64,000 nt of DNA from Ooceraea biroi. Its lineage: Eukaryota; Arthropoda; Insecta; Hymenoptera; Formicidae. Shown here one piece after another: positions 13,801 through 26,969 of this stretch. The position numbers were made by a program, and so were the translations under genes. A model generated the notes under the pieces. The model ran no database searches. It was not told the origin of the DNA and saw only the letters and a program-made list of their open reading frames with translations. The stretch is taken from NCBI RefSeq assembly GCF_003672135.1, contig NC_039515.1, positions 12,400,001-12,464,000 on the forward strand, given 5' to 3'. Each line of letters starts with the position of its first letter. Positions within the stretch are counted from its first letter, which is position 1.

Positions 13801-14240
13801 AGTTGATTAACGATGTGAGCGTCCAGGTCGAGGTGGGTGGCGCATGCCTTTGTGACAGCACAGCCGCTCCTCCGCTCCTCGACATCGCCACCGTTGCTAT
13901 CACGGATTATTATAACTCGTACGTTTCATCTGCCTTCTTCATCGGCTGTTCGGTAGACATCGAAATGGTCACCGGTTATCGTCACGTTCGTTTATCTATG
14001 CGGTGGTTCGAAGGTAAAAACCAGCATCGCACCTTCCGAGAACGCTCTACGGAAATACCTAGGATATCATTTTTATATCATTTTGATATATGAAACATTT
14101 TACATTTTTCAAACATGCAATATTTCTAAACACGGAAATGTTGTAATTAGGAAAACTTTACACACAACGTTTTAAACGGAGGCAGTCTAATGGACTATTA
14201 TAAATATTTTGGATTACAATTTTCTTTTATGATATTAGTA
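10890..14240. other. Intergenic DNA with GC-richer and low-complexity stretches
   Basis: No supported gene. Purine-rich stretches lie at about 11850-11950 and 12640-12800, a (TC)n run at 13008-13031, and a more CpG-rich piece at about 13640-14060. A 109-codon plus-strand frame at 13764-14093 begins at GTG, has no recognisable domain and is treated as chance. Confidence 0.45.
13008..13031. repeat. (CT)n microsatellite
   Basis: About twelve CT units in a pyrimidine-rich stretch that continues with CTGTCTTTCC. Similar GA/CT tracts are frequent in this window and in insect Hox regions, where GAGA-type sites may bind chromatin factors; no function is shown here. Confidence 0.85.
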
Positions 14241-14243
14241 ATG

Positions 14244-14454
14244 TTAGATTATTAATTAAATAATCCGGGCTCTCTTTTGCGTTGGCGATACAACTCAATG
14301 TAGCGATGTTTTTGAAAAATTTTGTTTTTCTTTTAAACATATCCTGCTATACAATTAATAAAACGACAAGCCATATTGTATTGTCATAAATATGTGGTTA
14401 GTTTGATTCATCGCCATCTAGACGTGACCTAGATTACTTAATTAATTAATTAAC
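14244..14454 (+). mobile_element. MITE family A, copy 4
   Basis: The left end TTAGATTATTAATTAAATAA and the right end GATTACTTAATTAATTAATT are the terminal inverted repeats. The interior shares GATACAACTCAATGTAGCGA, ACGACAAGCCATATTGTATT and GTTTGATTCATCGCCATCTA with sister copies. The right end is extended by an ATTA run that blurs the exact border. Confidence 0.85.
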
Positions 14455-15972
14455 GTATGGACTGAAACGTTTGTTGTATTGGATTACTTTGAAGATTAAT
14501 AAATATTAAGCATTATCACCCAGCTTCGCTCGGAAACAATTGTTTTATTTCTAATTTGGATTTCGCCGAGCTTGTGAAAGAATATATACTTAATTAATGA
14601 TCTTATATATATTATATGCATTTATTATAATTATATATATATACTTCTTTGTTATCACATCATGACCAGCTTTTTCTGCTATCATATGTTTGATATATTG
14701 TATATCTTATAGACTTACTTACTGCCGGTGGTTAGTATCAACACTGCATATTATCAACGTATTTAACAAATGCTGGATAATACTCACGACAACAACGAAA
14801 AATATAGAAGTAACTTGCAGCAAAGATATAATAAAACCTTTTCTTACAAATTTAAGCACACATATTTTCTGTAGATAATTAAATATTATTACTGTCAAAC
14901 AAAAAGATATGCACGCTATACATGCATGATACGCGAGTATCTCAATTACATGTTGGACTTGTTGTTTTGTCATCACTATAACATAAGCAGTAAAATTAAA
15001 AACTGCAATGTCTGTCGTGTTGCATTAGCGCAGTGTTGCATTACAAACATAGTAGTTCGGCGCCGGTAGAAACAAGCAGAGCGGAATCCATTTTGCGAAA
15101 TGAGTTGGGTCCAGCAAGCGGAGAGAAAAGAAGGAAGGCGGGTAAAAAGGATAAGGGTCGATCTGACGAGGGTACCTACCCTATATTGGCAGGCGTGGCT
15201 GCGGGTTGCAGGGTGCAAGAGGGTTTTGAGGGATCGCTGATTGGTTCTCTCCAGTGAGATCGGCTGAGAGAGAGAACGTGAAACCTCGTGAACATGGGGC
15301 TGAAATATCGGAAGAGACGAAAGCGTATGCCCTCTCCCCCTTCTCCACCTCTCTCCCACTGGAAGAGGGTGCATGGCGTTCTTATTCACGTGGTATGGTC
15401 CCTTAATAAAATGCGCATTTATGCGAGTGCTTTCCCGTACGCGGATATTGCTCGGAATATGATATTTTCTATCATTCCTGGCATTTTACAAATTACAATT
15501 ATTAAATGCAGACGTACATGAATGTTCCGTAGATGACGAAACAGATGAAAATCTGTGTGTGTGTGTAATATCTAGTTATTTCTTTCTATTGTACCGCAGC
15601 TTGAGAGATGAGAGAAAGAAAAAAGAAACGACGGAAAATGTTCGCTTTTGATAACGTCATTCTGTCGGGTCCGCGAGTGAACTTAGGTATGAGGGACACC
15701 AAAGTTTTCTGGGTGACGGCGGCTGGAGGGTGACTGGCGCGATTGCAAACCTTTGGATGGGTGATTGATTTACTTTGAATGATTAAAGAACGCCGAAGAA
15801 GGGCAAGAGAGTGAGAAGGAAGAAAGAGGAGAGCGGACGTAGTGTTCGATAGACTCATCAAACTTTCTCAGGAAAATATTAAAGCTTCCGCCGAATAAAG
15901 CGAAGTGAATGGAATGTCGTAACTGTTCGCCTCAGGAAATCCAACTTTTGCATTAATAGCTTCGTTCGATCT

Positions 15973-16040
15973 TCCATATTATACATTCGCAGCCAATATT
16001 ATACCCCATATTATAGCCCATATTATATTCCATATTATAC
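15973..16040. repeat. Minisatellite, 12-bp CCATATTATA units
   Basis: The core CCATATTATA or CCAATATTATA recurs five times, the last four nearly head to tail at about 15993-16040. Small substitutions separate the units. AT-rich tandem array with no gene nearby. Confidence 0.8.
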
Positions 16041-18270
16041 ACGCACTCGCATCTTTCACATGTTATTTGTTTGAAATGGAATGCATTAAGAATTTTAGCA
16101 TATCTCGAGAAAAATTAAATTAATTTCGAACATATTTACAAGTATTTCTCTAATTAATCAGAAATCAATTAGAACATATAAAGCATAAAATATAGCTTAT
16201 ATAAATGATTATTTTTATTTTTATATGTAATAAATGTAAAACATGATGTTTAAAATGTTATTTCTTCTCTTATAAAAATTCTCTTATATTACTTTACTTC
16301 ATAATAAAACTTATATTTAGTTAGATTATTACAGAATCTTTACAAGAGGAAAGAGGAGCTTAAAGGAACAAAGAAAAGAAATTTCACGGTTGTAACATTG
16401 CAGAATTTTAATAAGTGGAACAAAAATGTCATGGCATTGTTATGTATGGGATGAATGAGACGCCACTGAGCCAGTATCTAAACTACATCATGCTGTGCAC
16501 GATGGATAGGAAATTTGGCAACCTACATGCTAGTAAAAGAGTTGTTCAAAGAATTGATTTATTGCGCTATGAATAGGATTTTTCCTAGAACAAACGAATG
16601 ACAGGAAAATATAAATGAGAAAACGTAAAAATCTCAAAAGCGATTTGGTGGACAAAGCAAAAAGAAAACAAACGTACATGTTTCAAAACCTCAACGATAA
16701 GGTCATAGACCTTTTCATTTGACACGCGTTCCATTCACATTTTTTCGCATACATTAGGGTTCCAAAACTACCCTTCATCTGTCTTCAACGATAGATTTCA
16801 CAAAATATCTGCAGCCGATGTTACTTTAGTAAATATTATATTAATTAGTTGCGTCTCTTAATATAAGTCTTAAAAGTACATTTTATATATAATAAAATTT
16901 TATAATAATGTTTATAAAACTTTTATAATAAAATCACGATTTAAAATAAATAAAGTAAGCAACAATTCAGATTGAAGTAAGCACACAAAGCACAATTTTG
17001 TCTTCAATGATAATGCATACAAGCATGTACGACAATGTAAGAACATGGTGAGAAAATTGACAACAGAATATTATGAGAAATAAATGCAATGGACTCGTTA
17101 AATATCAAAATACAACGATCGAATGCACGAATGTGGCCGATTGACACGTTGCATCAGAAGTAGTAAGATTGCGCGCACAACCAGGTTGCCGAGAATTTTC
17201 TTATGCAGTCAGGAAGCGAGGTTGAAGTAAGATAAAGGTCGATAGGAGTATCAAAAGAGGAATGAAAGATAGCGGTACTGCTTACGGAGGGTTATTGTGC
17301 GTCCATCGGTTACGGCTCATCAGCTGCTGTAGCTTCTATCTTCGCCTCGCGTAAGGAGGATCGAAGGTCCCAAGGCGCTAACTTTATCCTATTTCGCCTT
17401 CATCACATTCATCGCTATTTTTCATGTCGCTCATCCATTCTAAACTGATTTGCTTAAGCTTTTCCTAAATCTTTCTATTGCTGCTAAGCAGTGCAAATTA
17501 CTCATCCGCGGGTTTTCTCGTATACAGGTGAGAACAGATGGTCCCTTGTGACCTGGAAAAGTGGTTCCCGACTTCTGCTGGAGTATTCCTCGTGTTTTTC
17601 TTACGCACGAATACGCAGTGATATAAGCTGACTTCACTTCTGCCACTAAGTGCAAAATATCTAATGAAGGACGTGCATTGCTATCATGAATTACGTAAGG
17701 TTGCAGACGTGGCGTTAGTCGTGTGTAGGAAACTGACGTCATGATTATCAATACCTATTTTTAAACGATCCGACGCATAACTATGTGGCGGACCACGTAT
17801 GACTTACCTGCGCAAGAGAATCACGGTTTAATTCGAAACCATTAATGTGAGGCGAATCGATTGCGATTTTCAGCCGGGCCCATACGCGCGCAGCAGAATT
17901 TTTGAAAAATGAGACGCTCTCCTCGTCTCAAAAGTGGTTCTAAAACGCTTGAAAAAAATGCCGACAATACAAATCCATTAATCTTAGCTTCGCACTGCCG
18001 TGTGCTCTTTCTTCGTCTCCCGTTCTCCCGAACCTTCGTGCCTTCGGAACATCCCTTTGCACTTACCCTCTGCAACAACATTTTTCCAGAGTGCTATTCC
18101 TTCACAAGTTTCCAGAAAAGCGCGGTCTCCAACCGCGTGTGTTTTAAAGCAATCTGTAGGTCACAGCGAATATTGGATCTGAGACTCTGGACGTGAAAAG
18201 AAGTAAATAACAAATTTTACGATACTTTATTTACGTACTGCAACGTTCATAAAGATTAAAATTATAATGA

Positions 18271-18290
18271 AATAATAATAATAATAATAA
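18271..18290. repeat. (AAT)n microsatellite
   Basis: Six AAT-type units in an AT-rich segment. Confidence 0.8.
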
Positions 18291-21200
18291 ATAAATATTG
18301 AAATTATAATGGTATTAAACATAATTATTTTTAATACTTTATGCTTTAGAAAATGTTGCGTATTTCTTATAATTACCAATGTAGGTATTTAACTATGATT
18401 TTTCTCATTATTATTAATTCTTGTAATTTTATTATCTGTTTTTCTCGTAACTCATCTGTGTGGTCTTTTCATGAAAAATCGAACAAAGCCACTAATCTCA
18501 AATTTCTCGGAACATTTGGAAACAAATGACGACGAGACACGTTCTGAGTCATGTCTGTCACCTCGAGTGAAGGGTCCGACCTACCCTTTTGCGAACAATG
18601 CCGGAACATTTTCCATGTATGCAAACTAGTTATCTATCACTGCTTTTGAAACAACGAAGACGAAGGGCGCCTGGTGGCAATTGTCGAGGTCATGGATCGT
18701 AAACGGCCTTGACCTGCTTCTTCTTTCCTTCTGCTTCAAGTAGTAATGAACAACATTCTTGTACGTGTAAATGATCATGTAAATGCAGCCTCTTCAGCAA
18801 GCGGTACTTGACTGACAATACTCCAACGCGAAGTGTGCATCCAACACTATTCGAGAGTTATCTATCACGCAGTATTTGCAAAGACACTTCAGAATTTATT
18901 CAGGATTAATGAAAACATACGAACAAAACTAGTATATAAAATATTATTATTATAGTATATTAAATATTATTCGTAGGAAAGAGGCAAGTACTATGCATAT
19001 CATCATATTAATTGCATCAGAATCATTAAAGTTACATTAGAGCATAGTAAATATATTAAAAATTTGACTAAGCATATCCTCCGTTAGCGTAATGACAGAT
19101 CCCCATTTTATACCTTAGCAAATTATTACTTGCTATTGCACTATAAGTAATTTTTCCTTATTCACGCAGCTTCACGTGCACTTGTGCAAGCCGCGCTTGC
19201 ACTCTGCGTGCCCATCGTCGGTTGACCCCGGATTTGTTTGAAGAAAAGTGTCAAGATTGTCAGGAGGGATTGGCGCTAACGACGCTTCGAAATGCAAAGA
19301 TAACGAGCCACTTTTGCGCCTCTTCACGCGCCGTCGACATAAACGGCCACAAGCGCTTTTTTCTCCCGCGCTATCTTTTCATGGAAGCTGGAAAAGTACG
19401 CTGTATATGCAAATTGCTTTCAAGCAACGGGTGTCAGGTAGTAATTGCCCAAGGTTACGGATCGAAGGTCGCGTTAACATCTTTACAGCGATGCATGGCC
19501 GATAATTATCGCGCCTCTAGTGACTCTTCATCTTCTCTCATCCCGTAAGTGGAGCTACTGTTGGCCAAGAAACGACTTACACAGCTGACACTTTCACTCA
19601 CAGGACGCTTCAGACATCGAACTTGGGGCACTCGTCCAGTTGCTTGATGAAAGATGTCATGTTCATTGCCATCAACATGACTTCGCGTCATTGCCGAGTT
19701 ATCGTCGCCTTACACAGTGCATTTTACATCTTTTTTATGAAAGCACTTGCTCCCTCGACAAACTGTCTCCCTCATCAAACCGATTAAAAATTGATTGATC
19801 TTTCAAAAACATCCAAGATTATACTAAGATTGAAATATGTTTTAGGTGAATGGTGGAAGTATATAGTGTCTGTCTCTTGGAAATTTTCTTTACAATAATA
19901 AAACTTCTCGATACCTTTATGTAATATATGATGATGCATCTTACCTTGTGTGTATTAGTGCTTCTAAATACGAGCATTTGACGCACGAGTAATTTTTCAT
20001 GACTCAATTTATACCACAAAAACATTACAGAATTGCAAAAATATGCTATCGCATGTTTTTTACGTTATTCAGTCCAGCATTCGTGAAAAAAAAGAGTAGT
20101 CTCGAAGAACGTTTGGGATATCTAAGGCATCAGATGTATACTGGATGTCCCCAAGGGGACAGGGACCCCTTTTCGTGTCGGCGAGTTCGAGATCGTGACT
20201 CAGCAGCGAAATCGAATCTCCAGAGACTCATGTTTCTCACCTCGGATAGATCCGCTGCCAACACCTTGAGCTAGAACGAGCATCGAAAATATTCACAATT
20301 TTCTAAATTCCAAAATCTGAAACGCCACGCATGAAATGCACCGCGTATGATTCTCCCGGAAGATCTATCGATCATAATTTTATTGTGGAAGAATGTATTG
20401 GTTTATAAATATTTTGGATATATTTTGAACCTAGAACGAATCATCGATTCATGAGTCCCCAAGGGTTATTACAAAGATTATTGTGACGTGTTTGAGAACT
20501 GTTTCGTAGCTTTGCTGGCAATATAAAGCAACGACTATTGCAACTATTCAACAATCACACGTTTATCGCGAAATCTTACAATAATCATAATGATTAGTCA
20601 TAATAAAACAAAATGAATCCTTAAAATTCTCTTTTGATATATTTTCCGATATAGGTGACCTGATTCTCTCCTCAAAATATCTTCTCTGCAGTTTTCTGCC
20701 TTCAGTTGAGATGATTAATCAGCTGAGATCTCGCTAAAAATAATCCCGGAAACGCAAATTCGCGTAGCTTCGATATCAGAGGCGATGCTCCTCTTTCATA
20801 AGCGATCAACAAGTTGAATATAACTGAAACGCCGTTAATAAAGCGATGAAAATGATAAATCGCAATGGTTCCACCCCCGTCCGAGCACCGTATTGCGTTA
20901 TTAAAACTTTACTAATGGGCAATAATAAGCACCAGCCTTGGCCAAGATTGATATTAAATCGTAAACTGTTTCGTCCTCATTTATCATTATCACGATGCAA
21001 GTCCGCGCGCGTTGAACTCTTTAAATCTTGAATCCGCGAAAAATTTTTGCTAAGCGAGCTTTCGCCGAAAAAAAGAGCACACGATATAATTTACCATCAA
21101 TTATTTGAAAACTGCATTATTATTTTAGCGCTCATTCCAAATCTCTCATTATAGTTCAAATATTCTCAAGAATATTTAAACGTATCAAGTTAAACATAAC

Positions 21201-21905
21201 TTGATATTGCATAAGAAATATTATTTTTATTTATTGATTTCAAAATCGACAAAATTTAACATTGGCAATATCTAATACATAAAATAAATGTAACTCTGTG
21301 GATGTACGTGACACACTTTTAGTAGAAATGTTATTACAATATCGAAGCATTAACAATTCTTTATGAAGCAACAAAATTCATGGAGTGATACGACAGACCC
21401 ACATGTGTGATCTCACGATAATCGTTATCCGGAAGATCGCACATTCGTCCGGTAGCCAAAAGGACTCGTCGTTGACGAAACAGGCCCTCTTCGAGGATAG
21501 CTGTGGGTGTAAAGGGGGTGTCATGCCGGCGGACTGGGAAAAGTGATTGATCGTGTTTCGTTGGAAGACAAGAGCAGAAGACTCGAAGCAAAGCCGGAGG
21601 AAAGGAGCAAGACGACGAAAGTAGAGATGGCGTAAGGCGGTGGATGAGAGGAAAGAGAGGAAGACAGAAGTTCGCCCGAGCGTCGTCGGTGATAAAGACG
21701 AGGAGATTGTGTCGCAAAACGAGGAGACAACCCCCTCTAGCCTCCTCTACGTCATTCAACGGCCCCTTCAACCCCTCTCGGACTCTCCCAGATTCCACTC
21801 AAAGCTCCACTCTTCTGCTTGGAACGACATGAAGTGGCCATAAGAAAAATAGAAATAAGCCGTGGCGTATCCAAGTAAATGAAAAAGTAACTCAAGGCAG
21901 AGAGA

Positions 21906-21915
21906 GGGGGGGGGG
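21906..21915. repeat. Poly-G run
   Basis: Ten consecutive G residues within a purine-rich stretch. A second, 12-G run occurs at 60063-60074. Confidence 0.8.
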
Positions 21916-23900
21916 CGAGAGAGATCTGGTAAAAACGAGCGATGCGTTTTCAGCTTTCTTCAACCATTCGATTCCCCAAATCGTGAGCCCTCGTTTTATA
22001 CTCAACGTATATCAATCATTAAAAAGCGGAAGACAATTAATGACGAAGGAGAAGATCCTTTCGAAAAAAATTGAATTATCAAATTTATGTAATTTCCGTG
22101 ACGAATCTTAACCTTTCGTTGTCTTTGTTCTTAATACCGTTCTACAGCAATTCAATACTGTTATTTCCTGGATCGTTTATACCGCGCAGTCAATGTGACT
22201 TAAATTCACCGTGCTGTATTGTCGTACCAAGGCAAAACACAATGAGTATGCTCTTTGTGCAATGACTCGGCATTTTATATTCTCTATGCCACGCAGCTGA
22301 TCGCGAGTAGACGTACTTGACCGAGTACGCCGAGACACCAGTGCATTAATATGAGCAGAATGTAATCGAACGAATAGATCTATTCCTATTAATTTAGCTA
22401 ATTCAACTCGTCTTACGTAACATTCTCGAGTTTAAACACAAATTCTCTCTCTTCCTCTTTTTCGTTCTCTAAAGTTTTCATTGAATTCTGTTTCTTTTTT
22501 CTCATTTCTTATTAATAATTGATATAATATCAATAAATATACAAATAGCTTGCAGGTTTATTGTAGAGAAATATATTTATTGATATTAACTCAGAATATC
22601 AATATTTGCAATGATAAATGCGTTACATTAACCACAGTTTTAAGTAACAGAGTATTTTAATTATGTGATAAGAGATTATCTTTTTAAAGGCAAAAGAGAC
22701 ATCTATTATCGATCCATTAATACTCCGTTTTCACACAATATTGGCAAATGAAGGAACATGCAATGTTGGAGTACACCTGCTGGTCACGATAAATAGTTTT
22801 GAATTAGCAGCGTGATCATCTTCGCCGCAGTATTCAATACCATTAACGCAGCATTAACGTTCATTGCCACCGTTTCTCTCCACATTGACTCCAGCCATAA
22901 GATGGATTTCAGAAGGACGGAGGCGGGTTACGGGGATACGTAGGAGTGACTCCACAGTTATAGGTACCCTCGAGTATGCCCCATAAGGGCACAAGATCCA
23001 CTGTTTCCGTGGCAGGGGTTGGTCTCGTACCGTTGCAGAGTGGGGATGACTCTGGAGAAGACGCATGACGAGGAGGGGGGACACGGCTCTCCGCATCGGC
23101 TCAAAGCCAGCCGGCGCGAACCGAGCTGGAGGGAGTTGAGAAGCAAACCAGAGTTGCCAGACGAGTTTCTGTCGACGCACGACGAGCTCACTTTCACGGT
23201 TCTGTTACGGGGTCTCGTCCGACGAAGTTCTCCATATTCACGAGAAGTCATTTACGCGACACAAAGTAGTGACAGAAGTGCAGTGCAAAAACAACATACA
23301 ACTCACCTGCTTTCATCGAAAAATCGTGTTGGAAATCGTTTGATTTAATCCGAATCGCATGTAGAAACGTCGGCTTGATGCATACTTCGATTCGACGGTG
23401 AAATAAACAGTGAAGGTTTATAATAAAAGCAAGTGCATGTCTTCGAAGAGCGAGACATTTAGCGCGACATACGTACGAATTCATAAAGCACGGATGTCCG
23501 GAATTCGATGACAATCGTGAAATAGAGAAGCGAAACAAGAGAAGTTGCTGCACCTGCCGCAGTAGTTTCTCGCGGCGCCACTCACGTGTTGCATGTGTAC
23601 CGTGGTTATCCATCATGGTCGCGGACTAGGAACAGCTCCGATTGGTCGGTTTTGTGGTCACGTGGTATGGTAATTGGGCTCCGGTGGGCGGGAAGGAGCG
23701 AACGAGGTCGTAGAGGATCGCGAAAGTGGCGGAAGGAGAGGAGAGAATAAGCAGCTGTGTGTCCACCGGGAGTCCTGTGCTCGTTGTGGCCCCGCTCTTT
23801 CCATTTCTTTTCTCTTTTTCTCCCTCTCCTTCTTTCTCTCTTTTCCTCCTTTCGAGAAAACGTCACCCCTTTTAGCGCAAGAGACGGTGAGGTGTGGACG

Positions 23901-23939
23901 ATGGACCATAGCGCAGTGCCGTGCAGTGTAAGCTTGTGA
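23901..23939 (+). other. Upstream ORF 1 in the probable Dfd leader
   Basis: An ATG at 23901 opens a 12-codon frame ending in TGA at 23937-23939, about 160 bases before the Dfd start. If inside the mRNA leader it could lower translation of Dfd. Whether the leader extends this far is inferred from composition only. Confidence 0.4.
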
Positions 23940-23941
23940 GA

Positions 23942-23983
23942 ATGAATATTAACACGAAATGGTGCATCGGATCGAAAAACTAA
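23942..23983 (+). other. Upstream ORF 2 in the probable Dfd leader
   Basis: A second short frame starts with ATG at 23942, two bases after the stop of the first, and ends with TAA at 23981-23983 after 13 codons. Two back-to-back upstream frames before a Hox start codon would suit translational control, but conservation is unknown. Confidence 0.4.
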
Positions 23984-24097
23984 TATAGAAGGCAAGATAA
24001 GTAGACAAAAAGAAAAGAAGATCGCGATCGTTTGAGAGTCATCTACGCCACATCGTGCGTGCGTGTGTGTGCTTTTAAGAAAGTATTTGCCGCGAAC

Positions 24098-24977
24098 ATG
24101 AGTTCCTTCCTGATGAATGCCGGTGGCTATCATAATCACCAGCATCACCAGCAGGCTGGAAATCATCACTTGGCCGCCACTTCTGTCATGGTCGATCCCA
24201 AGTTTCCGCCTAATGAGGAATACAGTCAGAGTAATTATATACCTTCGACAGGGACGGATTTCTTCTCGGGTGGGAACAGTGGTCACCATTTAGCCCATCC
24301 ACAATCTCAGCTGCAGTACGGCTATCACCAGCATCATCATCAGGCAGCGTCGACTCCTTATGGAGCTTCCTCCGCGGTGCAATTAAACGGCGGATATGCG
24401 GGATACGGCGGATATTATGGCCCTCCTCATCCTCACCACCAAGTGCACGCGGTCCATCATGCAAGTTTACACTCGCATCATCACGCGGTGGGTGCCCTGG
24501 CAATACCGGCGGAAGCCCAGCAACCACCGCTCACATGTCCCTCGTCCATGCAAAGTCAGCAGCAACAGCAGCAGCAGCAACAACAGCCATCTGTACCGAC
24601 GTCGACCATTCTGGGATCCACGCCTCTGTCGCCGTCTATAATGCAGAATCACGTGCAACCGCCGGACACGCTTCAGCATCACCAGCAACAACACGAGAAC
24701 AATGCTTGCAGTCCAGTCGGTTCGGGTCAATTGCATCGGGATAACTCGCCTGATCTTCAGGCGCAGCAGTCGTTGTCTCAACAATCCCAGCATATACAGA
24801 GTGGCCAGCAACAGACGCCGCAGCAACAGCACCATATAGAAGATAACTCGGATGTGGACGACATGGAGGATGGCCAGATGGAGAGCCCATCGGGATTAGA
24901 CGAGGAAGAGGAAGATGAAGAGAACAAAGATCGCACCATTTATCCGTGGATGAAAAAGATTCACGTCGCGGGCGTCG
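24098..24977 (+). CDS. Dfd: Deformed (Dfd) Hox protein, coding exon 1
   Basis: Encodes residues 1-293 and the first base of codon 294. Dfd is a nuclear homeodomain transcription factor that specifies mandibular and maxillary segment identity. The ATG at 24098 is chosen because the protein then begins MSSFLMN, as in Dfd/Hox4 proteins, with A at -3; the frame is open further upstream only through a TTG start. A conserved block VDPKFPPNEEYSQSNYIPS covers residues 32-50. His/Gln/Gly-rich sequence follows, with ten glutamines at residues 154-163. An acidic stretch (about 250-278) precedes YPWM at 282-285, the Exd/Pbx-binding motif. The exon ends at a donor, GTGAGT (24978-24983), in phase 1; joined to 28225 the linker reads HVAGVANGSYQPGMEP, as expected for Dfd. 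Confidence 0.97.
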
Positions 24978-25195
24978 GTGAGTTAATATAATATATTTGA
25001 GTGACTTTGAAAGAAAAAGTTTTCAAATGCAGTAAAACTAATATTTTCTGCATTTCTGCGTTACTTATGTCAAATGCTTGATTTATTTCACTCTTAGCAT
25101 TTTCGTATTTATAGAGTTGCTTTCTATGATATAATCATCTTCAATTTTTAAATCCTTTTCTTTTCCGTGAATACGGATATGCGTAATATTATCAA

Positions 25196-25433
25196 CCCTT
25201 TGCGATCCGTGCAATTTTCACAGTTTCGTTTCAGCTGGTTCGCGCTACATTCGCAGTTTCGTAGCAGCCATAATATGCGACGCAGCTCTTATCTTCTCTC
25301 TATTAGTTTAGTATCAAATTACAATATACACAAAGTGTGTACGGCTATGACACTACGGGAAATATTCTTAGAATAACTGCTACTGCATTCGAAACGCGAT
25401 GTCGAGTCATACTCGACATAGGACCGTAAAGGG
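25196..25433. mobile_element. piggyBac-like MITE inside the Dfd intron
   Basis: The left end reads CAACCCTTTGCGATCCGTGC and the right end, inverted, GTTAACCCTTTACGGTCC. The right flank is a perfect TTAA and the left flank a degenerate TCAA, suggesting TTAA target specificity like that of piggyBac elements. Near the right end lies a small palindrome around TGTCGAGTCATACTCGACA. At 238 bp it cannot encode a transposase, so it is a non-autonomous relic. The family assignment rests on termini only. Confidence 0.65.
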
Positions 25434-26969
25434 TTAACAAAGATATAATTCGAGTAATTTAATCTCTCTTGCGATTTTTCACAATTGATAATTTGTTGTA
25501 AATATCATTGAATTTACATTGACTCTACACTTTCATCTCGTTTCGTTACGTTTCGCGGTGAGGAGTAATTAATCGCCGCAAAGATATATCCGACGGCTAA
25601 TGGCATAACCATGTCCTATATGCATAAACTGTTGCAATAATCAGATATAAAGTTCATTACATATATCGTTATTTCCATCATAATTTCTATCACACTTTCA
25701 TGTAAAATTACAATGAAATAAATACTATTATTTGATTATAATAGTATTAAATTGGAATGCTATCGTATCATTGCAGACGTAAAATAAATAGAATGAGAAC
25801 TGAACATAAGTATTCCTAAAATTTAAATGAATGCTTATACAATGTCAGAAATGCCAGACCCTGCAATCTATCTTTTCTTCTGGGTGCCTCTTTTCTTCCG
25901 TGCCAAAGGATATCTGTTTGTGTATCTAATGGATATGCGTTATATTATGTGTGCAAGGTGACACGTTTTCGAACAGTGCGAAGACTTATGGGCTAACATT
26001 TATCGTTGCACCTTGCTTCACCTGCTTAAAGCACCAGGCACCTTATTTTATAAATGTGAATTCGGATACGCCTAATATGTCTTCATTCTTCGCACACAGT
26101 GCAGTGGCAAATATACATCACAAGCATGGGATGTCCGCAGCACAATTCAACGTTGCGGCCAATCCGTAAATTTCGGAATTCGACACGGAGATTCAACCGC
26201 GTTTCGATACTAAACGATAGTGATAGACCAATGTTGCGCGAGGTTGCCATAGTGCTTGAGACTTGAAACAGATGCCGGCGCGGTGCCGGTATTATAGCCC
26301 TTGTTCTTTATAATTAAGGCAATTAACGTGAGTGTAATTCTTCTTTCATAATTACTCAGATAACTACTTCCAGAACTAATATGTGCGTGCTTCCTACTCA
26401 CGTAGATAAGAAGACATTTTAAGCATAACCTTAACACAAGAGTGTATTAATTAACGTCCCTACAAATTATACATACACCGAGGTTGTATAAGCAGCGTAT
26501 CTGTAGCGTATATTCACTTCCAGGAATGATCGTACTTATACCTAAACCTAAACAGAACACTAGGACCACACACAAACTCAAAAATAGTTTTCGGAGAAGT
26601 AATTTTTGCAACATAATACTTCTTTGTTACAAGCTGGCTTTTTGTAGCCGTAAAAATCTTTTTTCCCTATTTCATCTGGACGCAGACGTCATTTAACTTT
26701 CAAATATTTTCTTCAAAATATTTTTGAAGAGAATAAATCTTCCACATTTTCAATGATATTTACAACAAAAAATAAAATCATTCTCGTAAAACCAAATGTC
26801 ATGATTTATATTTCCACACAAGTGAAATTTCTTTTATAGCAGAAAGTTCTTTTCTCTGATATGTGATGCTGAAAGATCATATAATCGTAGTTGTTTAGTT
26901 TGTTGTTATGTGATTAAAATGTTTCCTGCGTGCACAGTTGTCGTAAGTTGCATTTTCTCTACGCTGTAT

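Larger units (their letters stand above)
14455..22850. other. Intergenic DNA between MITE copy 4 and the Dfd 5' region
   Basis: No coding gene can be supported over 8.4 kb. GC-richer islands sit near 15030-15380, 17180-17400, 18530-18800, 19190-19720 and 21380-21840; the rest is AT-rich. Short open frames in the islands lack domains and often overlap frames on the other strand. This is the expected place for Dfd upstream enhancers (in Drosophila an autoregulatory element lies upstream of Dfd), but I could not assign any. Confidence 0.5.
22880..24097 (+). promoter_or_regulatory. Dfd: Dfd promoter region and 5' UTR
   Basis: The 1.2 kb before the Dfd ATG is GC-richer than its surroundings, with possible elements: CACGTG E-boxes at about 23584 and 23658, an ATTGG (inverted CCAAT) at about 23640, and a GGGCGGG box at about 23687. 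A pyrimidine-rich tract covers about 23797-23855. No clear TATA box stands out, so initiation is probably of the dispersed or initiator type (inference), and the transcription start cannot be fixed. Minus-strand ORFs across this block, including one of 227 codons, show no homology I recognise and are read as shadows. An upstream noncoding exon cannot be excluded. Confidence 0.6.

Noticed and set aside
23606..24289. 227-codon minus-strand ORF over the Dfd promoter and start
   Set aside because: It is a shadow of the low-stop GC-rich leader and exon 1; low complexity with no recognisable domain.
24210..24890. Several 80-120-codon frames antisense or out of frame to Dfd exon 1
   Set aside because: They mirror the CAG/CAC repeats of the Dfd coding sequence (Leu-, Ala- or Val-rich runs).
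25951..26169. Open frame in the Dfd intron with an internal MSSFFAHSAV start, superficially like a Hox N-terminus
   Set aside because: The frame begins at GTG, no convincing splice donor follows, Dfd is complete without it, and the similarity is limited to a few common residues.
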